Positions 7,983 through 15,430 of a stretch of 33,027 nt of DNA are shown here, in pieces. Position 1 is the first letter of the stretch, and each line of letters starts with the position of its first letter. The DNA is from Streptomyces sp. BR123 (GTDB lineage: Bacteria; Actinomycetota; Actinomycetes; Streptomycetales; Streptomycetaceae), in the NCBI RefSeq assembly GCF_013401435.1, contig NZ_JACBGN010000060.1:1-33027 (forward strand), written 5' to 3'. Below the pieces are notes generated by a model. The model was not told where the DNA came from, did not search any database, and saw nothing but the letters and a program-made list of their open reading frames with translations. Made by a program: the position numbers and the translations under genes.

Positions 7983-8581
7983 GGAAAGCCTTCCGTAGGG
8001 AACGAGGTCGGTCGCGGCATGCCGAAGACATGCGTGAGCCACTCATGCGAAGGAGAGGGGTTCGTCCCGGCGGGGGGCTGTGCGCCCCGGCCGCCTCGGC
8101 GACAACACCAGTTAGCCAGGCCGCCGCCGCCCTGGCAAAGCCCCCCGTCTACTACAGGCCCTCGCAGACGTGCCTGCGGCGACCCTGCGAACCCAGCCGA
8201 CACTCCGGGAACCTTGCAGGGGACGCAGGTCTTGCCCCGGGCGCGCCACGCGACTTCGAACCTACTGGCCCGGTTCGTATGTGACCTGGGCCCTATGGGG
8301 CGAGTCACCTCGCAAGCACCCGGATATCACCATGCGTAACAGGTCGTACCCCCTCGAAGAGTCGGCCGGATAGCGCAATCGCCATGGAAACCAGGGATGG
8401 GGACCGGTTCGGGTTTGCCTTTCACGCGGCCCATCCGGTCGGCGAGACACCCGTGGGCGCGGCATCCCCGGGAACACCGTCGAGGGATGCCCCGGACGAA
8501 CCCGAACCTCGAGCCCCCGAGAGCCGACCGGCAGGCCTCGCCACCCGGCTCCTGTGCGAGGCGGGGAGCGCGGCACCGGCT
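7983..8581. other. gene-free region upstream of the SLT gene (about 600 bp)
   Basis: No frame here is convincing. On the minus strand this is the promoter and leader of the SLT gene and contains several GC-rich inverted segments (for example around 8070-8105). The right part, about 8390-8581, is the region downstream of the acetyltransferase gene. No terminator stands out. Confidence 0.4.
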
Positions 8582-9193
8582 CTACGGGTGGCGGGGCGCG
8601 TCCTCGTCCGGGCGGCCGGGGCCCGACTCTGCACGCCCGAGGGAGCGTACGACCCGAGCCGGGTTCCCGACGGCCAGGACGCCCGCCGGAAGGTCTTCGA
8701 CGACCACGGAACCTGCGCCGACCACGGTGTCGTCGCCGATGGTGACGCCGGGGCAGACAATGGTGCCGCCGCCCAGCCACACGTTGTCGCCGAGGGTCAC
8801 GGGCAGGCCGCGCTCCCACCCGGCCCGCCTGAGGTCGGGGTCCAAGGGGTGCGTGGGGGTCAGCAGCTGAACGTTCGGGCCGATCTGGGTGTCCGCGCCG
8901 ATGGTGATCGGAGCGGTGTCGAGGAAGACCGCGCCGAAGTTGACGAACACGCCGGCACCGATCCGGATGTGGCGGCCGAAGTCGCAGTGGAAGGGGGCTC
9001 GGATCCGGGCCCCTTCGCCCACCCGGCCGAGCAGCTCCCGCAGGATGGCATCACGTTGCTCCGGCGACAGCGCGACCGGCGCGTTGTTGTACCGCGCGCA
9101 CAGCTCGACCCGGCGCAGGGTGTCGGCTGCGAGTTCGGGATCGTCGGGGCGGAACCATTCGCCGGCCGACATGCGCCGCTGGTTCTCTCCCAC
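8582..9193 (-). CDS. maa: maltose/galactoside O-acetyltransferase family protein
   Basis: The 203-residue acyltransferase starts at GTG 9193, chosen because GGAGGTG lies seven bases upstream; the frame is open further but arginine-rich. The N-terminal maltose acetyltransferase cap (MSAGEWFRPDDPELAADTLR, then RYNNAP) precedes a left-handed beta-helix of hexapeptide repeats (FGRHIRIGAGVFVNFGAVFL, then ITIGADTQIGPNVQLL and GTIVCPGVTIGDDTVVGAGS). The catalytic histidine is the one in TPTHPLDP. The enzyme should transfer acetyl from acetyl-CoA to a sugar hydroxyl in the cytoplasm. The tail is proline/arginine-rich and probably disordered. A 12-bp hairpin lies in the leader just upstream of the ribosome binding site. 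Confidence 0.92.
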   Translation of the reverse strand: MGENQRRMSAGEWFRPDDPELAADTLRRVELCARYNNAPVALSPEQRDAILRELLGRVGEGARIRAPFHCDFGRHIRIGAGVFVNFGAVFLDTAPITIGADTQIGPNVQLLTPTHPLDPDLRRAGWERGLPVTLGDNVWLGGGTIVCPGVTIGDDTVVGAGSVVVEDLPAGVLAVGNPARVVRSLGRAESGPGRPDEDAPRHP

Positions 9194-9607
9194 GCGGGTG
9201 ACCTCCGTTCCACAGCGCAGGCGCAATCGCTCGCGCTTGCACCTGCGCCTGCAGGTACGGCCCACGCTCTCCGGGCAACGAACGTCAGTCAAGAACGGCC
9301 CCGGCGGTCAGGCGGCCCCGCCCCACCGGGAACGGGCCCGCAGCCCCCTGAACGTGGGCGCGCCCTGCAGCCGGGAACGACCGTCCGAGACCCGGCGCAG
9401 GAACTCCGGTCCCGCCCGCGGCGACTCGGCACGACGCGCATCGTCAGCCGGCCGTCGCCGTCTGGCCGGGGCCGCTGCCGAGGGCAGGTGCACCACGCCG
9501 ACCCGGCAGATCCATCCGGATAATGGCACCACCCGGGCTGCTCGCACGTGCGCGCGGCGGTGGCCCGAACGAGCGGACGAGCGACCTACCGGAAAGACGA
9601 TGGATCC
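9194..9607. other. intergenic region between divergent genes (about 410 bp)
   Basis: It separates the minus-strand acetyltransferase from the plus-strand unknown gene. It contains a hairpin at 9215-9248 and otherwise nothing I can name. Confidence 0.5.
9215..9248 (-). promoter_or_regulatory. maa: hairpin in the acetyltransferase leader
   Basis: Two 12-base arms (9215-9226 and 9237-9248) flank a 10-base loop. In plus-strand sequence there is one C/A mismatch, but in the minus-strand transcript this position becomes a G-U pair. The helix is therefore complete only in the acetyltransferase mRNA. It sits about 20 bases upstream of the start codon, next to the ribosome binding site, so it may influence translation or be an operator. 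Confidence 0.35.
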
Positions 9608-10012
9608 ATGGTGTTGAAGGAGGGCCTGCGGGTGAAGCTCGCGGCGGACCTCGAATGGGCCGGTGCGGTCACCCCGGCCGGGGGCTCCCCTGCGGACACG
9701 GGCGCCGTCGCCGGGTCCCTGTCCCTCTACCTGGCCGCGGGCATCGAGGGCACCGTCGAGCGGGTGAACGAGCACCGGGACCGGCCGCAGACCCAGGACG
9801 TGCGCGAATACGTACGCCTCAAGTCGCTCCTCGACGACTTCGGCCACCAGATGCCGCCGGGGTCGAGAAGGCAGCTGGAGGAGCAGATCGGGACCCTCGA
9901 ACCTGCGTGGAGCGCCCATCAGGAGCAGCAGCGCCGCGCGACGGTCCGTGTCCGCTTCGACAACGGCTTCGTCCTCGACGGCGCGCACGAGGAACTCTTC
10001 ACCTCCGCCTGA
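9608..10012 (+). CDS. hypothetical protein, 134 aa, possible SH3-like barrel
   Basis: The product starts at ATG 9608 (MVLKEGLRVKLAADLEWAGA). The frame is open 20 codons upstream but with no better start. It has two beta-rich blocks around a charged helical middle (DVREYVRLKSLLDDFGHQM, then SRRQLEEQIGTLEPAW). The first block, LRVKL...GIEGTVERV, and the last, RATVRVRFDNGFVLDGAHEE, look like strands of a small KOW/SH3-type barrel with a helical insertion. There is no signal peptide or membrane segment. The ribosome binding site is weak (GAAAG about 15 bases upstream). The family was not recognised. Confidence 0.65.
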   Translation: MVLKEGLRVKLAADLEWAGAVTPAGGSPADTGAVAGSLSLYLAAGIEGTVERVNEHRDRPQTQDVREYVRLKSLLDDFGHQMPPGSRRQLEEQIGTLEPAWSAHQEQQRRATVRVRFDNGFVLDGAHEELFTSA

Positions 10013-10642
10013 CGCACCCGCCGCGGCGGATCCGGGCCCGCCATGCGCAGGTCCGCCGACCGCTCCGACGACATGCACGGCTCCCCCTTCCGGCCGTCAG
10101 CGCGGTGGGGCCGCCGGAGCGGGGCAAGCCCGGTTCGCGCGCGGCACCGGCTCCCGGGCGCACCGACTCGGTGAGCGGCGTGCACGTCGACGGCGACGGC
10201 CCCGCCCACCACCACAGCCCCGCCTTCCCCCTGGCACCTACCGCCGGGTATGTCCTCACCGCGCTGGGCGACCCTGCCGCCTGACCGTCGGCCGGGTCGG
10301 GCCGGGCGTCGGCGGCTGCCGCAGGATCGGGACTCCGAGCGTGCCGCAACGGTACGGAAGCCTCCGCGCCCGCGATGATTCACCAGTCGGACACGCACCG
10401 GCCGCCGAGCGGCCGTGCCGCCCGGCCAGGCAGGAGGAACAGCCGGTGGCCAGCGACCAGAGCACGGGCACACCGGCGCCGCATGCCGCCCTGCAGTGGC
10501 CGGCCGCAGCAGCGGCGGGTCGGCTCCCGGCTCGGGCTCCGGTCGCCGCCGAGGGCGGTCGGCCCGACGCCTGTGCCACCACCAGACTCAGGCCCGTGCG
10601 ACCGGTGTTCCGGTCGGGCCGGACTCCGAGGAGACGATGCAC
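10013..10642. other. gap without a supported gene (about 630 bp)
   Basis: Two protein-like scraps occur. One is a GTG at 10171 giving 37 residues with a HHH run and no ribosome binding site. The other is a GTG at 10446 with an excellent AGGAGG eight bases upstream, whose frame overlaps the ClC gene out of frame. Neither is called as a gene. The region includes the ClC promoter and leader. Confidence 0.4.
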
Positions 10643-12004
10643 ATGTCGGCCGGAACACCCGCCGAGGCCACTGCAGCGCCGCAGGACCCACTGGCGATCG
10701 TCCGCACCCGCGGATACGTGTCGGTGTTGGTGGTCTCGGCCCTGCTCGGCGTCCCGATCTCGGCCGGAGCGTACGGCTTCCTCGTTCTGGTCTCCGAACT
10801 CCAGTCGCTGGTCTTCAACGACCTGCCGAAAGGCCTCGGCTTCCACGGCACCCCCGACTGGTGGGCGATCCCGCCGCTCGCGGTCGCCGGCGTACTGGTC
10901 GCACTGACGATCCGGTACCTCCCCGGCAGCGGCGGCCACAAGCCGGCCGAAGGGCTCAAGACCGGCGGCACACCCTCGTTCGCGGCAGTGCCGGGTGTGG
11001 CGATCGCCGCGATCGCCTCGCTCAGCCTGGGTGTCGTCCTCGGCCCGGAGGCCCCGCTGATCGCGCTCGGCGGCGGGCTTGCCGTCGGTGCGGTTAGACT
11101 GCTCAAACGCAACGCCGCGCCCAGCGCCGTCGCCGTGATCGGCGCGGCCGGCAGCTTCGCTGCCATCAGCGAGCTGCTGGGATCCCCGCTGGTCGGCGCC
11201 TTCCTGCTGATGGAGGCCAGCGGGCTGGGCGGCCCGATGATGGGCGTGGTGCTGGTGCCGGGCCTGCTCTCCGCGGGCGTCGGGTCGCTGATCTTCACCG
11301 GTCTCGACGCCTGGACCGGCCTCGGCACCTACTCGCTGACGCTGACCCACGTGCCCGCCACGGAGCGGCCCACCGTCGGCGCGTTCGCCTGGGCGATCGT
11401 CGCGGGAGTCGTCGCCGCACTGCTCGGGGAGGCGATCCGCCGCTCCTCGCTCACCCTGCAAGGCCTGGTCGACCGCCACCGGCTGCCGCTCAGCGTCCTG
11501 ATGGGCCTCGTCATCGGCGTGATCGGGCTGTTGTACGCCGTGATCACCGGCCGGCCCGCCACCGGCGTGCTGTTCTCCGGTCAGGACGGACTCGGCCCAC
11601 TGCTGGCGGACAGCGCGGGCTACACGGCGGCCACCCTGATCGTGCTGCTGGTGTGCAAGTCCCTTGCGTACTGCGTCTCGATGAGCGCCTTCCGCGGCGG
11701 CCCGGTCTTTCCTGCGGTGTTCGTGGGCGCGGCCGGCGGCCTCGCTCTCTCCCACCTGCCCGGCCTGGGCACCACCGCCGGATTCGCCATCGGGATCGGA
11801 GCGATGACGGTGGCGATGCTCAAACTGCCGATGACGTCCGTGCTGCTGGCCACCCTGCTCCTCGGCACGGCCGGTCTGACCGTGATGCCGCTGGTGATCG
11901 TCGCCGTGGTGATGGCCTACGTCGGCACGCTCCGGCTCGCCCGGCCTCCCGCGGGGCCGCCACCCGCCCAAGCGCGGCCGACGCCGGCAGCGCCCGCCGC
12001 GTAG
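10643..12004 (+). CDS. ClC-family chloride channel / anion-proton exchanger
   Basis: This is a 453-residue multi-pass membrane protein. The three selectivity-filter signatures of ClC proteins are present as GSGGHKPAEG (residues 95-104, for the GSGIP loop), GPEAPLIALGG (134-144, with the gating glutamate E136) and RGGPVFPAVFVGAAGG (about residues 351-366, for GxFxP). The N-terminal hydrophobic helix is GYVSVLVVSALLGVPISAGA. The C-terminus is a proline/alanine tail without CBS domains. GAGGAG at 10629-10634 gives good spacing to the ATG at 10643 and poor spacing to the ATG at 10637. Whether it is a channel or an exchanger cannot be decided. An unusual strong ribosome binding site at 10432 lies upstream in another frame. 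Confidence 0.9.
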   Translation: MSAGTPAEATAAPQDPLAIVRTRGYVSVLVVSALLGVPISAGAYGFLVLVSELQSLVFNDLPKGLGFHGTPDWWAIPPLAVAGVLVALTIRYLPGSGGHKPAEGLKTGGTPSFAAVPGVAIAAIASLSLGVVLGPEAPLIALGGGLAVGAVRLLKRNAAPSAVAVIGAAGSFAAISELLGSPLVGAFLLMEASGLGGPMMGVVLVPGLLSAGVGSLIFTGLDAWTGLGTYSLTLTHVPATERPTVGAFAWAIVAGVVAALLGEAIRRSSLTLQGLVDRHRLPLSVLMGLVIGVIGLLYAVITGRPATGVLFSGQDGLGPLLADSAGYTAATLIVLLVCKSLAYCVSMSAFRGGPVFPAVFVGAAGGLALSHLPGLGTTAGFAIGIGAMTVAMLKLPMTSVLLATLLLGTAGLTVMPLVIVAVVMAYVGTLRLARPPAGPPPAQARPTPAAPAA

Positions 12005-12216
12005 CCACCACCCGCGGCACGGCCGGTCACCGACCCGTGCGGACCAGGCCAGGCACTCGCGGCCGTTCCCTCCGTCCTGCCCCGCGCCGTTTCTGTGGGC
12101 CGTACGCGGCAAAGCCGTCCGCGCTCCGTGCGTGCCCGTCTCGGTCTCGCCCTCCCCTGTCCGACAATCGCCGCACCGAGGGGATCAGGCCCGAACGGCA
12201 TCGAGGGGAGCGCGCG

Positions 12217-12951
12217 GTGGATCCAGCCGGACGTCCGGGCCGCAGAGCCGTACTCGCGTCGGCCTTCGCCGGCGCGGCGGCTGCCCTCACCGCGTGCTCG
12301 GCCTCCGGCACCGCCCCGGTCGCTGCCGGCGCGTCGCCGACGGCGCGCCCGGTCACCCCGGCCGCGGCGTTCGCACGTCTCATGGCGGGCAACGCACGCT
12401 GGGTGAGCGGAGACCTCGAACATCCCGACCGGGACCCTGACCGACGCCAGCTCGTGGCCCAGCAGCAACAACCCTTCGGGTCGGTCCTCGCCTGCATCGA
12501 CTCACGCGTGCCGCCCGAGCTCATCTTCGACACGGGACTGGGCGATCTCTACGTCATGCGTACGGGAGGAGAGGCCGTCGACCCGGTCGTCACCGGCTCC
12601 GTGGAGTACGGGCCCATGACCAGCGGCACCCCGCTCGTCGTGGTCCTCGGCCACCAGCGCTGCGGAGCGGTCCAGGCCGCGTACGAGTCCCTGCGCGACG
12701 GCAAGCCGCTGCCCGGCAACCTCCAGGCCATTGCCGAGGCCCTCGAGCCGGCCTACCGGCAGGCGGTCGCAAGCGGCGGCGCCGACCCGGTCGAGACCAT
12801 GGCCCGTGCCCAGGTCACCATCACCGCAGCCGACCTGCGTTCCAACCAGGACCTCGCCCCGCTGGTGAAGAAGGGCTCCCTCGCCGTGGTCGGCGCGTAC
12901 TACTCCCTCGACAGCGGAAAGGTGGAGGTACTCTCCGGCGCGCCCTCCTGA
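12217..12951 (+). CDS. exported lipoprotein beta-carbonic anhydrase
   Basis: The 244-residue protein starts at GTG 12217 behind GAGGGGAG. The N-terminus has a twin arginine (GRRAVL, R9-R10), a hydrophobic stretch and a lipobox LTAC with Cys27, so it should be exported, possibly by the Tat route, and lipid-anchored outside. The catalytic domain has the beta-class zinc ligands and dyad: CIDSR (Cys93, Asp95, Arg97) and GHQRCGAV (His146, Cys149), with FDTGLGDLYVMRTGGEAV between. Beta-carbonic anhydrases interconvert CO2 and bicarbonate and are usually cytoplasmic; the exported lipoprotein form is less common. The gene follows the ClC gene by about 210 bases on the same strand, so bicarbonate, chloride and pH handling could be linked (inference). 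Confidence 0.9.
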   Translation: MDPAGRPGRRAVLASAFAGAAAALTACSASGTAPVAAGASPTARPVTPAAAFARLMAGNARWVSGDLEHPDRDPDRRQLVAQQQQPFGSVLACIDSRVPPELIFDTGLGDLYVMRTGGEAVDPVVTGSVEYGPMTSGTPLVVVLGHQRCGAVQAAYESLRDGKPLPGNLQAIAEALEPAYRQAVASGGADPVETMARAQVTITAADLRSNQDLAPLVKKGSLAVVGAYYSLDSGKVEVLSGAPS

Positions 12952-12972
12952 CCGTGCCGCGGACGGGAAATC

Positions 12973-12995
12973 GCCCCGCCTTGATCGAGCGGGGC
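12973..12995. terminator. possible bidirectional terminator between convergent genes
   Basis: A 7-bp perfect stem (GCCCCGC with GCGGGGC) surrounds a 9-base loop between the carbonic anhydrase stop (plus) and the S9 peptidase stop (minus). It is short and has no T tract. Confidence 0.35.
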
Positions 12996-13061
12996 CGCAC
13001 CTCGCGGCCGGCCCTCCCCCATGGCCTGTCGCCCGGATCCGGTGACGGCACGAGGCGGTTG

Positions 13062-15368
13062 TCAGCGGCTGCTCCGTTCGGGCAGCAGGTGTTGCTGCAG
13101 CCAGTCCGCGGCGGCCCGCCGGTAGAGGCGGCGGTTGTCCGCCCGGAGGAAATCGTGGCCCTCGTTGCGGAGGACCATCAGCTCGGCCGGCACCCCGTGG
13201 TCGCGGGCGGCGCGGACGAACTGCTCCGACTCCGCCGGGGGCACGTTGGTGTCGTGCTCACCGTGGATGGCCAGGACCGGGGCGCGCAGCCGGTCGATGC
13301 GGCTCATCGGGGACAGGGCGCGCAAGAGGTGCCGGTCGTGCTCGGGATGGCCGTACTTCGCGGCGGCGGACCGGGCGATCCACGGCTCGGTGTCGGCGAA
13401 GAACGTGGCGAAGTCCGACATGCCGCAGACGGCGACGCCCGTGCGGAAGAGCTCCGGATGCCAGACCAGTGACGCCATGGTGAGGTATCCGCCGTACGAG
13501 CGGCCCATCACCGCCAGGCGCAGGGGATCGGCGTACCCCCGGGCCATGAGGTCGGCCGCGCAGTCCGCGACGTCTTCGATCGCCGCGAACCGGCCGGTGC
13601 CGAGGTCGGCGTCCACGAAGGACCGGCCCCAGCCCGACGAGCCCCGCACGTCCGGGGCGAAGACGTCCATGCCCCGGCCGAGGATCTCGTGGTAGAGCGG
13701 GTTGAACACCGGCCGCTCCTGCTCCTCCGGACCGCCGTGGAGGTGGATCACGCACGGGGCCGGCCTTCCCGGGTCGCGTTCGGGGGCCCGGTAGTACCAG
13801 CCGCCGAGCATCAGGCCGTCGCGTGCCCGGCAGCGCAGGGGCACCGGCCGGACGGGGGGCCGCCCGGGCGGAGCCGCCTCCTGGTCGCTCGCCGTCCAGC
13901 CGGTGCGCCGCGGGGTGAAGTTGCCGCTCACCTCCCAGATCCCGGGCCGGCGCCCGGAGCCGGACAGGGCGGCGAACAGCCCGCCGCGCGCGACCGGCGC
14001 CATGCGGGTCACCACCTCGTGCGGCAGTGCCGATCCGTGGTGCGGTCCGACGCGGTCCTCCCCGTCGGTGCCCGGCAGGCCGACGCTCTCCAGCTCGCTC
14101 GCGCCGAGCACGTTCCACGCCAGGAGCGCCCAACGGCCGTGGTCGGGGAGGCTCAGCAGGTCGAGCGGGGTCTCGTCCCGCTCCGCCGCCACGGACAGGG
14201 CCTGCAGGGCCCCGTCCGCGTCCAGTCGGGCCCTGAGGAGTGCGGCGAACTCGCGGTCGGCGTCGCTGCGCAGCCACAGGCTCCGCGAGTCGGCGGAGAA
14301 CCGGCCGATCCAGGGGTCGCCGTCGGCGACCGGCAGCCGGAATGTGATGCGGCCCGAGACGCGGTCCAGGAGGAGGGCCTCACGGCGGCCGCGCGGGCCG
14401 CGGCGCAGCAGGACGAAGCGGCTGTCGGCGCCGATGTCGCAGACGCGCAGCGAGGCGGCACCGGCTTCGCTGAAGAGCAGGACGGGTGCCTGGGATCCGT
14501 CGGGGTCGAGGAGGTAGACGGCCAGTCGTCCGCCCGCTTCCTCCGCCCCGGTGGCCGTGCCCGCGCCGGCGGGCACGGCCACCGCGGCATGGGTCGGCAT
14601 CGGCGTCAGCAGCGGCAGGCCCGGTTCGGCCCCGGTCAGCGTGTCCTGGCGGGCAGCCGGGGCGGGCGGGCCCAGGCGGGTCGCGCGTCCGTCGCGTACG
14701 GCCCACCCCTCCGGCAGGGGACCGCCGGTCAGGTCCGGGTCGGCGTCCTGCGGCATGTGGCCCCCGCCGCTGTGGGCGCCGGCGGCGGCCGGCTGGGCGA
14801 CGGTGACGGCCAGCGCCGACCCGTCACGGGTCCAGCAGCCCAGATGGGCGGAGGCGCCCGGTTCGGCGCCCGCGAGCACCTGCCGTCCGGTGCCGTCCGG
14901 CCGGACCACCAGCACGCGTGTGTGCTCGCTGCCGCCCCGGGCAGAGGTGTAGGCGATCCAGCGGCCGTCGGGCGACCAGGAAACCTCCGTCACCGGATCC
15001 GGGTCCGCGTCGAGGACGTGGGCCTCGCCGCCGCGGGCGGGACCGCTCCACAGCTGGGGTACACCGGCCCGGTCGCAGATGTAGGCCACATGGTCACCGG
15101 TCGGGTCGGCCGAGGGGTACCAGCATCCGTGGGCGGTGAGCGCCGGGGGCGGGTCGGCCACCCCGACGTCGGCCAGGACGACCGGCACGGGAGCCGCTGC
15201 GGGTCCCTCTGCCGCACCCGGCACGAGGCCGCCCTCGATGCCGCCCTCGATCGCAGGGCCGGGCCTCCCCGGGCGTGCGGCGACCGCGGGCGCCGGGTCC
15301 ACCCGTGCCGACGCCGGGGCGTGGGCGGGCCTGGAACGGTTCTGCCGTTCGGAGCGGTCCAGGGGCAT
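13062..15368 (-). CDS. S9 family prolyl-oligopeptidase-like serine peptidase
   Basis: The 768-residue peptidase starts at ATG 15368 with GAGG upstream; the frame extends 38 codons further but is arginine-rich. About 80 proline/alanine-rich residues precede a seven-bladed WD/TolB-like beta-propeller (typical blade VTEVSWSPDGRWIAYTSARG). The alpha/beta-hydrolase domain covers about the last 260 residues. The catalytic triad is visible: Ser624 in GRSYGGY, Asp706 in HGEHDTNVP and His738 in NEGHDF, with the oxyanion HLHGGPEEQ segment. It should cleave short peptides or acyl-peptides; no signal peptide is seen. It begins 62 bases after the amidotransferase gene on the same strand, so the two may form an operon, with the peptidase acting on a dipeptide-like product (inference). 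Confidence 0.92.
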   Translation of the reverse strand: MPLDRSERQNRSRPAHAPASARVDPAPAVAARPGRPGPAIEGGIEGGLVPGAAEGPAAAPVPVVLADVGVADPPPALTAHGCWYPSADPTGDHVAYICDRAGVPQLWSGPARGGEAHVLDADPDPVTEVSWSPDGRWIAYTSARGGSEHTRVLVVRPDGTGRQVLAGAEPGASAHLGCWTRDGSALAVTVAQPAAAGAHSGGGHMPQDADPDLTGGPLPEGWAVRDGRATRLGPPAPAARQDTLTGAEPGLPLLTPMPTHAAVAVPAGAGTATGAEEAGGRLAVYLLDPDGSQAPVLLFSEAGAASLRVCDIGADSRFVLLRRGPRGRREALLLDRVSGRITFRLPVADGDPWIGRFSADSRSLWLRSDADREFAALLRARLDADGALQALSVAAERDETPLDLLSLPDHGRWALLAWNVLGASELESVGLPGTDGEDRVGPHHGSALPHEVVTRMAPVARGGLFAALSGSGRRPGIWEVSGNFTPRRTGWTASDQEAAPPGRPPVRPVPLRCRARDGLMLGGWYYRAPERDPGRPAPCVIHLHGGPEEQERPVFNPLYHEILGRGMDVFAPDVRGSSGWGRSFVDADLGTGRFAAIEDVADCAADLMARGYADPLRLAVMGRSYGGYLTMASLVWHPELFRTGVAVCGMSDFATFFADTEPWIARSAAAKYGHPEHDRHLLRALSPMSRIDRLRAPVLAIHGEHDTNVPPAESEQFVRAARDHGVPAELMVLRNEGHDFLRADNRRLYRRAAADWLQQHLLPERSSR

Positions 15369-15430
15369 GTCGGGCCTCTTCGAGGGCTTCCGGGGACTCT
15401 CGCCGTTCGGTGTCGGTTGACGTCGCCGTG

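Noticed and set aside
10171..10284. 37-residue ORF with a HHH run
   Set aside because: No ribosome binding site and no recognisable domain; too short to support.
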